This document shows positions 1 through 11,482 of a DNA stretch of 64,000 nt, piece by piece. The notes under the pieces are model-generated. The model made no database searches, was not told the DNA's origin, and worked only from the letters and a program-made list of their open reading frames with translations. The translations under genes and the position numbers were made by a program. Positions within the stretch are counted from its first letter, which is position 1; every line of letters starts with the position of its first letter. The DNA is from Ricinus communis (Eukaryota; Streptophyta; Magnoliopsida; Malpighiales; Euphorbiaceae): contig NC_063261.1 in the NCBI RefSeq assembly GCF_019578655.1, positions 5,092,446 through 5,156,445 on the forward strand, written 5' to 3'.

Positions 1-1353
1 AGGAAAGGGTGATCCTAGAACTACTGCAGCGTCTTATGTTATCTAACCTTAACAAAATGGATGAAGTTATTATGCTATGATTAAATACAAACAAGCGGTT
101 AACTAAGTGTCAAATAATCTAAAAGGATTTAGGAAAACAATCGAAGGAAAAAGTAAACCCAAGGGGACCTAAGATAGTTGGATTTTAGTGAAGATAAAGA
201 TTATATTGATTACCAATTGCAATTATCTGTGGATGAATTCTTAACTGAATTCGGTCTCCCTCTCGAGATAACCGAATTCCTAAACCTAATAACCTAAAGT
301 TGGAATCTCTTCCTAACGATCGATTATTCATTAGCATTAAGTTTTAACCCGCTTCTATTAAGCTTTTTTAATTCTTAATCCTGCTAGTTAATTACCCTTA
401 TCTCTAAGTGATCATTAACCAATTCTTGCTATTCAAATTTCCAATTCTAAATGAATTTCTCAATTACATAAAATAATCTAAATACCATAACTCACAACGT
501 CTCATGAATAATGTGATTTCTCATTAATAATGAAAGCAAGAAGAGACAAGCATTGATAATCAAAATCTCATAAGCATTAGAATCAATCTAACAACATAGG
601 AACCCTAATAGGTTTGACAAATTTAGTTCTTCATACTAATAAGCAACACAAAGTAAAGAACAAATTCAGAAAAGTAAATTGAAGGCATGTACACCCTTCT
701 TCTTCAAGTTGGATAAAAACCCTAAATTCCCAATTCATAATGATAAACCCTAATTTGCCTCTTGAATGCTCCCAAATCTCCTCTTGATCTTCAATTTGAT
801 GTTAAAACCAATGTGATCCTTCCTTCAATAGATGAAATGGTCTTTTAAGGTCGAGTATTGAAGTTTGGAAAAGGATGGCTTATGCTTGTATATGTGGAAT
901 CAAGTTAGAAAATCGTACCCTCATTCAATAAATCTCTCGGTACGGCTGTGGTCAAGCTCGTGGAGTCCAGGCCGTGCTGGACCTCCGCATCCCGCAACTC
1001 ACGACTTCTTCTTAGCCGTGCCCTCGCCGGTGCTGTGCCACCACGGGCGTGGTGAAGGTCGTGGTGGCTTTGGAAACCATGCCAAAATGGCATTCTTGAA
1101 GGTCAACTATTTGATGGTTCAGCACGGCCAGAGTCCAGGCCGTGCTCAATCTTGGATGCTAGTCCTTGCTCAATTTTGATGGATTCTGGTCCGTAATTGC
1201 GCGTATTTCCCTCGATTACTGATAATGTCCCTCGATAATGATCTGAAACATGAAATGAACCAAAACACAAGTGATTCTGGCATAAAACAAGATAATTATG
1301 CACAAAAATGTAAACAATTGGGCATATAAATATGTATAAAATGATGCATATCA
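1..1353 (-). repeat. Athila-like LTR, 3' LTR of element B (cut by window edge)
   Basis: The right end carries the minus-strand LTR start (TGATATGCAT) directly after a polypurine tract. Positions 1-167 match the LTR fragment at 2897-3046. By comparison with the LTR at 5116 the true left end lies roughly 80 bases outside the window. A GC-rich block at 950-1150 holds the stem-loop AGCACGGCC/GGCCGTGCT, as in the other LTRs of this family. The assignment to element B is inferred from order and orientation. Confidence 0.8.
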
Positions 1354-1366
1354 AATCACCCCACAC
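1354..1366 (-). other. polypurine tract of element B
   Basis: The minus strand reads GTGTGGGGTGATT immediately before the LTR start TGATATGC. The same arrangement is seen at 6640-6652. This is the usual plus-strand DNA primer position of Athila-type elements. Confidence 0.75.
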
Positions 1367-2828
1367 TTAAGCTTTTGCTTGTCCTCAAGCAATCAATAAC
1401 TCAATACATGCACAAGCAACAATCACCCCTCAAAATCCATGCTAAAGTTCACAACTCAACCTTGTTCAACATATAAAGAATGAAACTCAAGTAACTAACA
1501 AGTTATACACCTTTAAGGAAAAACTATAATAATACCATCTCGAAGCACAACTTATATAACCATTCAGCATTAAAGACTAAGAACCATTGCCTCACAGGAA
1601 TCTCTCGAATCACTCATAGTGTTTAAAGGTAAATAAGAAAATTCCCTCAATGCAGCTGCACACAACCTGTTTACTATAAGCTTGCTCATCAATCTCATCT
1701 TCGCTACCGCGAATAAATGAATACCAAAATCAAAGGGTCTTTACAAAGGTTGAAATGTGGCTAAGGTAAAGGTAAGAATATTTGGATAGAAGTGTAAAGT
1801 ATACTAAAAAATCATGCACTTATTTAAAATGAATGCTTCAGGAGCTGAGTGCCAAAACAACAAAAATACTCACAAAGGTTTATTTGAAGTAAAGGACGCT
1901 CACAAGAATTAAATTCAGAAGAGCTAAGAACTAAGAAATAAGTCAGGAATTTTTTCTTTTTCTTTTTTTTTTCTTTTTTTTTTGATATATACTATGTATA
2001 TATATTACAGCAGCTTATATAGGAGCTGCATGATTAGTGACATAAACAATAAGAATAGTTATCCAATTTGGATTGAAGGGAGCATCAAAGAATAACTAAA
2101 AAGACTAAGTGAATTTAGAACAACGTTAGGCACTATGATTCCATAAATGAAGAAGCATAACACATAATTACTCAGTATACGAGGTGAAAGGAAATATAGA
2201 TGTATAGAATGTTGTATGTGTAGTGATTAGGTGTAAATCATGAAGAAAAGGTTAAGGCTCAAACTGGCTGACTAATGGAAACAAAGGGTAGGCTTTTGGC
2301 CAGATGTGGTGAAATCCTTAGTTGCCCAAATCATCTAATGGTATTCAAAAATTCATGTAACCCCAACAAGCATTACAAAGCAAGTTCTAGAAACGAAATT
2401 AAGTACAATGCACACTCAAACAAGAAAAGTCATGAGCATAATGTGCAATAGATGCTCAATTTTAGTTTAGAAACTCACGTTTGAAGTGGCTAAATTTTGA
2501 AATTGGTTCCCAGACTTATCAATTGAATCATCACATAAATTGAATATGAGATTGGCATAATTAAAGTTCAAAGTCAAAGGTTATAAATTTGCAAGGAACT
2601 TAAGTAACACCGGTTTAACCCGACCAAATTGACATATTGAATACAGTGAAATTGCTTTCTAGAACAAAAGATCGAGAGGGACAATCAATTACTAGTGTGT
2701 GAATTAAGTCATTAATTACGAAAGAACAAACTAAACTTAAATTTCATGAAAAACCTAGGTCCTAACATCTTAAGAATAGTCCATTATCATTGCCTTAAAC
2801 AATTAAGGGATAGAGCCACAGATACCTA
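1367..2828 (-). mobile_element. non-coding 3' region of element B
   Basis: No protein is supported here. Blocks are collinear with 6653-8085 in element A: the segment starting cttgtcctcaagcaat, the segment around 'aaatcaaagggtcttta', and the one around 'aggttaaggctcaaa'. A long purine run on the minus strand (1955-1985) has a counterpart at 7205-7235. Homology to A stops abruptly at 2828, where an LTR fragment begins. Confidence 0.7.
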
Positions 2829-3046
2829 AAATCTAAGGCAGTGAACCTATCGATGCAGACGAGCACAAATGGTGAGTATCAAGGTCGTATTCTCGGGAAA
2901 GGGTGATCCTAGAACTACTGCAGCATCTTATATTATTTAACCTTAACAAAATAGATGAAGTTATTATGCTATGATTAAATATAAACAAGCGATTAACTAA
3001 GTGTCAAATAATCTGAAAGGATTTAGAAAAACAATCGAAGGAAAAA
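2829..3046 (-). repeat. 218-bp fragment of an Athila-like LTR (U5 side)
   Basis: It matches the first bases of the window and the left part of the LTRs at 5140, 9840 and 41100 (core 'aatctaaggcagtgaacct'). It lacks the terminal TGATG and stops abruptly at 3046. It sits between the env-like remnant and the 3' non-coding region, where no LTR piece is expected. Confidence 0.75.
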
Positions 3047-3047
3047 A

Positions 3048-3652
3048 CAATGAGTCCCACATGGTGTCGTATGATATTGGGTTGATGTTCAGTCCATAAT
3101 TCCAAATGCATGCCGAATTGTGGGACTGACATTGAGAACTCCCTTCCCCCAACTCTGAAATAAACTGCATCAGGCTAATGCTAGTTTGTGATCTGTTGCT
3201 GCAGGAAGAAGGCGCTGAGGAACTCAATCGTAAGCTCATGGTAGGTTGGCTTAATGATGTCGAAGAATCACGCATATGGCAGAGTCTCAAATAGAGTGCG
3301 CACATCCTGAACCAATCCCACTCTTTCCAGGGATACGAAGTCGATGCAACGACCCGCCATTACTTGCTTCCATCTCATGACTTGGAATCGACTTTCGTTA
3401 TCTGCATTAGGGAATGTCCACAATGGATGACGATTAGGTGCAGGTGGATTCGCAGCTGGTGCTCTTTCGGGCTCGGACTAGTTGCTGTTGTGGTGGAGGT
3501 GGAGGTGCTGGTGCTGGTACTAGTTTTGGTGATAGTGCTGGTTTTAGTGCTGGCGCTGGTGAAATAGAGGAAGATGTTCCTTCGCCACGCGATCGCTTGC
3601 TGGTAGCAACGCGTTTCGGTTTCTTTATTCGAGATTGATCACAGTCCGTCAT
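3048..3652 (-). pseudogene. env-like / 'putative plant transposon protein' ORF of Athila element B
   Basis: The reading starts at an ATG at 3652 with a basic, Ser/Pro/Ala-rich leader containing KKPKRVATSKRSRGEG and a Pro/Gln stretch, typical of the third ORF of Athila/Calypso-type elements. After frame changes, stretches such as MAGRCIDFVSLERVG (about 3350-3305) and FDIIKPTYHELTIEFL (about 3255-3208) resemble the conserved domain annotated in plants as a putative plant transposon protein. At least two in-frame stops are present, so no product is expected. It ends where an LTR fragment begins at 3046. Function in living elements is unknown; the 'env-like' name reflects position. The domain name comes from memory of the family and was not searched. 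Confidence 0.6.
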
Positions 3653-4203
3653 ATTACCTAATGCAATGAATCATTAGTGATTCGAACAAGAAATCAAGTT
3701 AATTAGAAATTCTACCGAAAATTAAATAGCATAACGGCTATAATTTGACTAACATAAAACTTTAGATTTAACAAAAGACTAAAGCCTCAATCTCCTACAT
3801 AAACTAATTAACAAATACATTCCAGCCTACTTTATCGTGCACAAACTAATGCAACTTTATGCTAACAATTGTTCATAATAAAATGCCATAGACAAACTTT
3901 ATTGCCGCCAAACCCCACACTTATCATTTCATAATCAAATTCACAGCAAACGTAGCAACTAATATAAATTAAATCTAACTGAGGTCATATTGAAGCAGTG
4001 TAACAATGTAAAACTACCAAAAAATACTAGCACGTCCTAAATAAAGTATATGTATAAAAGAAAAATATAATTAAAACAAATAAAAGCAAAAAGTGAAGAG
4101 ACTTACTTGGAATTGCTGAGAAAGGTAAGAAGGGTGAGAGAAATGGAAGAAAACGACACCTTGGAGTTTAGAAAGGGGGTAGCAAAATTTTTGAAAGCTC
4201 CCT
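3653..4203 (-). mobile_element. leader between internal promoter-like module and env-like ORF
   Basis: AT-rich and non-coding. It lies between the TATA-like box at 4204-4213 and the env-like ATG at 3652. I see no other feature. Confidence 0.5.
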
Positions 4204-4500
4204 TTTTTATAGCCACGGGGGTCAGCACGGGCGAGGGCAAGGTCGTGCTGATCAGGACTCGGCCCGTGCTGAGCCTTTAAGCTTCAATGATGTATCATTT
4301 GGCACGGGTGGGGGCACGGCTGTGTTGGGTGTTGCTGCCCGTGGTGCCTTCGGAAGCCATGCTGAACGGTTGAAATCTCCCATTCTTCATGTGTTTTCTC
4401 ATCATGGGATTGACTCCGGCCGTGCTGATGAGCACGACCTAGCGTTGTAACCCGTGATGGCCATGGAAACCGTGGTGAAAGGGTTGATTCTAGGCTTTCC
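4204..4500 (-). promoter_or_regulatory. promoter-like module inside element B, upstream of env-like ORF
   Basis: On the minus strand a TATA-like box (CTATAAAAAAG, 4213-4203) is preceded by about 270 bases of GC-rich sequence with repeated CACGGCC/GGCCGTG words. The same type of block precedes TATA-like boxes in LTRs of this family (TATATATGG near 6138 and 10848). Being internal and before a separate ORF, it could drive a subgenomic env-like transcript. Promoter activity is inference. Confidence 0.45.
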
Positions 4501-4849
4501 TTTGCCATCTCGAGTTGCCAAACTCCCTACCTGCATTCGACACATATACATACACATTTAGGTCGTAAATCAAGTAAGTGAATCAAACAGGAAAGTCATA
4601 CTTCACCGATTACTAAAAATCCAACATAAGTTATTCCAACAGTAAGTTCATACAACTATGTTTAATATAAAAAGTAATTGTTCTAAAGATCAATAAGCAT
4701 GCAATGAATGATAACATAAAAATGAACCGAAGAAAAGAGCATAAAACTAGAATGGGAATGCCTCCCAAGGGCGCTTCTTTTTGATTCTTGAGTCATTTAG
4801 TTGGACTCAATATGAATCATCATTGCAGGTACAACATCATGTTAACCCG
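4501..4849 (-). mobile_element. spacer after integrase in element B
   Basis: Non-coding. It contains the family signature 'tgcctcccaa' and 'agttggactca' (4757-4808), also found at 8412-8468 in element A directly after its gag-protease remnant. This marks the common end of the pol-side coding region in both elements. Confidence 0.6.
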
Positions 4850-5110
4850 CTACTCAGTCTCCAACGAGTTTCCGTGATACACCTTGAGCCTATGTCCATT
4901 GATTTTGAAATCACCCTTCTCGGGATGATGAAGCTCGACTATGCCATATGGGAAAACCTGCTTAACCATGAAGAGCCCCGGCCATTGACTCCTGAGCTTC
5001 CGTAGGAACAACCGAAGACGTGAGTTATATAGCAATACTCTATCTCCACTCTGAAACTCCTTGGACCTTTGAGCGATCATGCCACTTCTTTGTCTTCGCC
5101 TTGTAAATTG
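4850..5110 (-). pseudogene. integrase C-terminal part of Athila element B (distal half of the split gene)
   Basis: The translation contains GDRVLLYNSRLRLF, LRSQWPGLFMVKQVFPYG and KINGHRLKVYHGN, the C-terminal chromatin/DNA-binding region of Athila-type integrase. The upstream half lies at 16208-16938, because element A was inserted in the gene. Reading through one copy of the 5-bp TSD keeps the frame across the gap (ENS before, SIYK after). There is no stop within this part, but the upstream half carries stops, so the gene is dead. Confidence 0.85.
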
Positions 5111-5115
5111 AGGAG
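5111..5115. repeat. target-site duplication of element A (left copy)
   Basis: AGGAG lies immediately before the LTR terminus TGATGCAC. The second copy is at 16203-16207, directly after the other LTR of A. Confidence 0.85.
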
Positions 5116-6639
5116 TGATGCACTATTTATGCAGCTACAATCTAAGGCAGTGAACCTATCAATGCAGTTTAGCACTCATGGCGAGTATCAAGGTCATATT
5201 CCTCGGGAAAGTGAAAGCCCAGAGTTACTTCTTTGTTCTCTATTATATTAGCCTAAAATGAATGATGAATAATTTTTAAATTAACTAATAACTACAAGCT
5301 GAGTTCTAAGGGAGATGCAGGAATGAATGGATAAATGAAACAACTAAGACAAGAAAGCAAACCCAAAGGGAACCTAAACTAACTGGCAATCAAACAAAAG
5401 ATAACAGATTGATGAGTCCAATTATGCTACTCGTGGATGAATTCTTAATTGAATTTGGTTTCTCTCTCTCGATAACCGAATTCCTAAACCTAAGAACCTA
5501 AAGTTGGAATCTCTTCCTAACGATTGATTCTTAAATTAGCATTAAGCTTTAATCCGCCTCTATTAAGCTTTGTTAATTCTTAATCTGGCTAGTTAATTAT
5601 CCTTATCTCTAAGTGATTATTTACCAGTTCTTGCTATTCAAAATTCCAATTGCCAAATGGACTTCTCAATCACATAAAGCAATCTAAACACCACAAATCA
5701 CAACGTCTCATAAATAATGCATCATCTTATTAATACTGAAAGCAAGAAGGATACAAAACTAAACTCAAACAATCCAACAATTTAATACTAAGCCAACATA
5801 GTAAAGAAATCCCAATGGATTTAACCGATCTAGCTACACATGTTCATATTAAAACAACTAGGAAATCAATTATAATGAAAGAATAATGAAAATGAAATAT
5901 GTACACCCTTTTCTCTCGAATTGGATGAACAGCTCCAAATCTGATCTGCACTACGATTGATCTCCCCAATTGCCTGTTGATTTGCTCCACTACTATTTTG
6001 CACTCGGAGTCTTGTGATTCCGAGATTCTTCCTCTCTGTAACTCTCTCCCAAACTCAGCACTATGCAAAAACCGAACCAGCCGCCGGGGCTCTCTCTCGC
6101 TTCTCGCTTGCCCTAGCTCCAGAAATAGTTTTCCATATATACTTGTCTCAGCATAGCTGTGGTCATGGCCATGCTGGTCAGCACGGTCGGAGTCCAGGCC
6201 GTGCTGAAGGTTAGCATGGCCGAAGTCCAGGCCGTGTTGAAGCTTCGGATCTCACCAATTAGGGTTTCTTCATGGCCATGCCCCCGCCGGTGCTGAGCCA
6301 CCACGGGCCATGCTGGAGGCCATGGTGGCCTCAGAAACCGTGCTCAAAATGCCAATTTCAAGGATCAAAAGCTAATGGTTGGTCACGGCCATGATCAGCA
6401 CTGCCTTGACCTAGGGCGTGCTTAATGTATGCACTGCGAGCTTTTTTCCGATCTTGATGAATTCCCGTTCATTTTCACATGTATTGATCTATAATTGCTC
6501 AAATACTGATGATGGTCCTATAAATTCTCATGAAATGTAAAAGAACATAAAACACGGTGATCTCGTAATAAAAGCACAATAATTACTAAGAAAATATACA
6601 ATAATATGCAAGCAAATACGTGTAAAACTATGCACATCA
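5116..6639 (-). repeat. 3' LTR of element A
   Basis: 1524 bases. The minus strand begins TGATGTGCATAG after a polypurine tract and ends GTGCATCA. It contains the stem-loop block at 6170-6410 and, downstream on the minus strand, a TATATATGG box near 6138. It preserves the uninterrupted version of the Copia insertion site near 6590-6600. Confidence 0.88.
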
Positions 6640-6652
6640 AATCACCCTACAC
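6640..6652 (-). other. polypurine tract of element A
   Basis: The minus strand reads GTGTAGGGTGATT directly before the 3' LTR, matching the tract at 1354-1366 with one change. Confidence 0.75.
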
Positions 6653-8464
6653 TTAAGCTATTGCTTGTCCTCAAGCAATTAACAACTCACCTCACAAAAC
6701 TGCAGTCAGCAATTCCATACAGTTTATGCCCCTAGTCCATAACAGATAGTATTCAACATATCTCAAAGGATACTCAATCATAAATCAAATTGCAAATCAT
6801 TAATAGAGAATGGAAATAATATTAATGCATGAATAACTTAAATGAAAACTCAACATAAACATCACGAACCAATGCCTCACAATGAATAACAAATTCCTCA
6901 AAGCAAATGCACAAGACCCGCTTACCATAAGCTTGCTCATACATCATATCTTCGCTATTGTGAATAAGTAAATACCAAAATCAAAGGGTCTTTACCAAGG
7001 TTGTAATGGGGCTAAGGTAAAGGTACGGAGATTTGGACATAAGTGTGAAAATGCTGGAGATCTTGCAAATAAACAACAGTATATGCTCAAGGGATTAAAT
7101 GCCTAAAAACACAAAAAGAATTATTCACTAAGATCCCTACTTCGTAGAATAACGCTCGCAAATGCTCTAAATCCAATAAAGAGATAAATAATTAAAGAAT
7201 TTAGTTTATTTTTTTTCTTCTTCTTCTTTTTTTTGAATAATGAACTAGCAGCTTATAAGCGACCGCTGCATACAACTTGAACAAACGTAAAAAATAAAAA
7301 ATATAGTTTGGATCAAAGGGAGCATCTAAAATATCAAAAAGACTTAGTGAATTTACCAACATAGCAACTGGCATTTTAATCCCCCACAGGGGTAAGCAAA
7401 TCACAAAAGCCAATTCCAGCATAAGGGTAGAGGAAAGATAAATGTAAAGAATAGTATAATTGAAGTGTATAGGTGAAGATTATAAAGAAAAGGTTAAGGC
7501 TCAAAACTGGCAAACTAGTGGAAACATAAGAGAGTAGGCTTCTGGCTAAATGTGGTGAATCCTAAATCGGCCAAATCATCTCATGGTCTTCGCAATATTC
7601 ATGTAACTTCAACAAGCATTACAAAGCGAGTTCTAGAAGCAAAGTCAAGTACAATGCACACTCAAACAAGAAATATAAAGAGCATAAACTGGCTCAAAAT
7701 CTCACTTTAAGGTGTGGTATTAGGTGCAATTGGTTCGCAACATAATTAATTGAATCATTACTTAAGAAACACATACATATGACATTATCAACGTTCTAAG
7801 TTAAAATTCGACAATTAAAAAACAATTGAATAACATCGGTTTAACCCGGCAGGGCTGATGTGTAAAACACCATCAGTTGTTTTCCAAGGACAATGAACAA
7901 CGAAAAGTAACTACAATTCTATAAATCAAGTCATCAATCAGCTCAAAAACAGCATACTTAAGTGCATAAAGACACAGTGTCCTAACATCCCCTAAAAATA
8001 CACAACACCTAGCGATAGCAATTTTAGATATATCTAAAACCCATAAGAGAGAAAGATTATAAGGTTCACCCACAACCACCCCACACTTGAAGAACACATT
8101 GTCCTAAGTGTAAAATGTTATGGATACCCAGCATGGGATGCTCAACTAAAAGAACAAAGGCAATACAATCCAAGTGCATGACATGTATGAAAAATAAAGT
8201 AAATAAATGCAGAAAAATAAAAAGATCTAGGGGACTGCCCTGATCATCTGTCGAGGCTGATGTAGTGGAAATTCAGTGCCTCCGGTAGAATCTGAAAATA
8301 ATAAAATAAAGAAATAATCGAACTGAAAATAATAATTAAATATGAAAACTTAAAACCAATAAAATGTTTCAAAACGAAAGGTTAGAATATTAAAAATGAA
8401 AAATAGAATTTGGGGTGCCTCCCAAAAGTGCTTTTTTTTATGTGATGAGTCTTCTTAGTTGGAC
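6653..8464 (-). mobile_element. non-coding internal region of element A
   Basis: No protein is supported. It is collinear with 1367-2828 of element B up to about 8085. A second polypurine-like stretch (minus strand AAGTGTGGGGTGG, 8092-8080) and the 'ggggtgcctcccaaaa' signature (8412-8427) are visible. Confidence 0.65.
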
Positions 8465-9638
8465 TCATGGTGAAAAGCAAACGGGTGTGAACGACGACCA
8501 TCCATCCTTCTTCCAAGCAAATGGCTTCAAGTATCCTCTTAGAGGGATAATCGTCAATTTCCTCTTCTCGACTGTCAAGCAAGCTGCCAATATGATGAGT
8601 AAAACTCGCTCCTCATATAGTTGCACGTAGTCATGATGCTCTAGGGGCTCTTCCAATTTGAAAGTTGAAGTTTCATCAATTGGAAGGATTGACGGTTGGG
8701 CAATTTCTTCAGGAATGTCAATGGTTTTCTCCAGTCCCTGGCTTGGTTCACTTGCTAGAAGAAGCTCGAGCTCCTCCAAGACTTCTTCATTAGATAACTC
8801 ATGCTCATCTTCCATCATCGAAGGGACTTGTGGAAAATCCACCAAAAATTCCTGAATCAACTCAAAGATCATCAATCAGACGCTCCTGTTGGTAGTCTTT
8901 CAGAGGAATCATGTTCGCCTCTTCCTTTTCTGGTTCTATCTCCATGTTTAAAGAATCGTCCTGCACATAAGCATCATCGTCAAACATAGTAGATAAACTA
9001 GAAAATTTCTCACCTGAACGCAAAGTGACGGTGCTCAAATGTTCCTCGGATTCAATAGTGTTTGATGGAGTTCCCAATTGTTCTACCGCTAGTAACTTGA
9101 AGATCAAGCCTACTTGCTGCTCTATATTCTCAATCGAGGCTTGTTGACTTTCAAGTACCCTCTCTGTTTGTTGGAATCTATCCTCAAGACTTGTAAACAA
9201 CCCCATCATCAGCTCCTCTGAAACTAACTCTTCATCTTGAGTTGAAGGTGCAAGACTAGGCTGCTGATGTAGTTGCTGAAATACTGGTGGTTCTTGGCCA
9301 TCTAAGCTCCACCTAAAGGGTGAATGAGTGCTCCATTCTTGATTGTAGGTGCTTTCATATGAGTTATTTAGCCAACTTCCGGTATAATCCACCTGTTCAA
9401 AGTTATAAGAACAATGAGCAAAATCATTGCATAATGGACAATCATTACTCAAATGTAAACCACAACAGATTTCACAAAAATCTTAAGATGAAAGGAGAGG
9501 AGTGGAGAGCTGATCGGTAGCCCTGCAAAACGATTCCGCTCGAGCTACTAAGGCTGCATGGGTATCCCAATTTTTAGCACTCTCTTGGTTCCTGATCCCA
9601 TTCTCCAACGCGTCATACAAAGAGTTTGAATTTAGCAT
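8465..9638 (-). pseudogene. Athila-type gag with remnant of the protease-RT linker (element A)
   Basis: It starts at ATG 9638 (MLNSNSLYDALENGIRNQ), much shorter at the N-terminus than usual Athila gag. One stop occurs at 9485-9483, then a zinc-finger-like CEIC...CPLC stretch, the motif ESTYNQEWSTHSPFRWS, a helical stretch LESQQASIENIEQQVG and the signature TVTLRSGEKF, all typical of the C-terminal half of Athila gag. From about 8875 a second frame contains STFKLEEPLEHHDYVQLYEE and FAWKKD, resembling the linker that normally leads into RT. Coding stops there, so RT, RNase H and integrase were removed cleanly at this point. Confidence 0.75.
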
Positions 9639-9797
9639 TGAACCTCCTTATCATTCACTACTTGAATCATAAACTTAAACTAAATAAATATGTACAAATA
9701 AAATAAATAAAAATAAATAAATAAACACCATAAAATAATAAAAGAAAAAAAGGGCTAAAGTAATAAATAGCAAAATTCACTCTAGTTTTCAAACATT

Positions 9798-9815
9798 CCC
9801 CCGACAACGGCGCCA
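9798..9815 (-). other. primer binding site of element A
   Basis: The minus strand reads TGGCGCCGTTGTCGGGGG six bases after the LTR end. This is the characteristic Athila/Calypso primer site, reported to match the tRNA-Asp 3' end. One base differs from the usual TGGCGCCGTTGCCGGGG. Confidence 0.88.
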
Positions 9816-11253
9816 AAAACTTGATGCGCTATTTATGCAGCTACAATCTAAGGCAGTGAACCTATCGATGCAGTCTAGCACTCATGGCGAGTATCAAGGT
9901 CGTATTCCTCGGTAAAGTGAAGGCCTAGAGTTACTTCTTTGTTCTCTGTTATATTGGCCTAAAATGAATGATGAATAATTTCTAAATTAACTAATAACTA
10001 TAACCTGAGTTCTAAGGGAGATGCAGGAATGAATGAATAAATAAAACAACCAAGACAAGAAAGCAAACCCAAAGGGAACCTAAACTAGTTGGCAATCAAA
10101 CAAAAGATAACAGATTGATGAGTCCAATTATACTACATGTGGACAAATTCTTAATTGAATTTGGTTTCTCTCTCAAGATAACCGATTCCTAAACCTAAGA
10201 ACCTAAAGTTAGGATCTCTTCCTAACGATTGATTCTTAAATTAGCATTAAGCTTTAATCCGCCTCTATTAAGCTTTGTTAATTCTTAATCTGGCTAGTTA
10301 ATTATCCTTATCTCTAAGTGATTATTTACCAGTTCTTGCTATTCAAAATTCTAATTGCCAAATGGAATTCTCAATCACATAAAGCAATCTAAACACCACA
10401 ATTCACAACATCTCATGAATAATGCATCATCTTATTAATACTGAAAGCAAGAAGGATATAAAACTAAACTCAAACAATCCAACAATTTAATACTAAGCCA
10501 ACATAGTAAAGAAATCCCAATGGATTTAACCGATCTAGCTACACATGTTCATGTTAAAACAACTAGGAAATCAATTACAATGAAAGAATAATGAAAATGA
10601 AACATGTACACCCTTTTCTCTTGACTTGGATGAACAACTCCAAATCTGAATTTGCACTACGATTGATCTCCCCAATTGCCTCTCGATTTGCTCCACTACT
10701 ATTTTGCACTCGGAGTCTTGCGATTTCGGGATTCTTCCTCTCTGCAACTCTTTTCCGAACTCAGCACTATGCAAAAACTGAACTAGCCGCCTCGGCTCTC
10801 TCTTGCACCTTGCTTGCCCTAGCTCCAGAAATAGTTTTCCATATATATTTGTCTCAGCACGACCGGAGTCCAAGCCGTGCTGAAGCTTCGGATCTCACCA
10901 ATTAGGGTTTCTTTATGGTCGTGCCCCCGCTAGTGCTGAGCCACCACAGGCCATGGTGGAGGCCGTGGTGGCCTCGAAAATTGTGCCCAAAACGCCAATT
11001 TCAAGGATCAAAAGCCAATGGTTGGTCACGGCCAGAGTCCAGGCCGTGCTGATAAGCACGACCTTGACCTAGGCCGTGCTTAATGTATGCACTGCGAGCT
11101 CTTGTCCGATCTTGATGAATTGCCATCCGTTTTTGCATGTATTGATTTATAATTGCTCAAATACTGATGATGGTCCTATAAATTCTCCTGAAATGCAAAA
11201 GAACATAAAACACGGATGATCTCGTAATAAAAGCACAATAATTGCTAAGAAAA

Positions 11254-11463
11254 TGTTAATAAGTTAGAATAACTAATTAGTTTTTGTTTGTTAGAGATAT
11301 GGATTAACATTCTAAGGTTTAGGGATAAGATAAATTAGTTCCTATCTAAGTTTTTTTTCTATCCTTTAGCTAGTCTATATAAGTTGTGTTTCTCCTATGT
11401 TTGATATATAGAAAAAATATAAGAGAACATTTCTCTTTTTTCCTTTCTCTATAAAATTCTACA
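11254..11463 (+). repeat. Copia 5' LTR
   Basis: Direct repeat of 15942-16152. It contains a TATA-like CTATATAAG near 11375. Confidence 0.93.
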
Positions 11464-11476
11464 TGGTATCAGAGCT
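11464..11476 (+). other. Copia primer binding site
   Basis: TGGTATCAGAGCT directly follows the LTR. This is the initiator-Met-tRNA complementary site typical of plant Copia elements. Confidence 0.9.
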
Positions 11477-11482
11477 TAGGGC

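Noticed and set aside
865..1366. ORFs on both strands in the GC-rich part of the first LTR
   Set aside because: They lie in LTR promoter sequence, have no protein motif, and are produced by the GC-rich repeat block.
3364..3638. Gly/Val/Leu-rich plus-strand ORFs
   Set aside because: They are the complement of the Pro/Ala/Gln-rich leader of the minus-strand env-like ORF.
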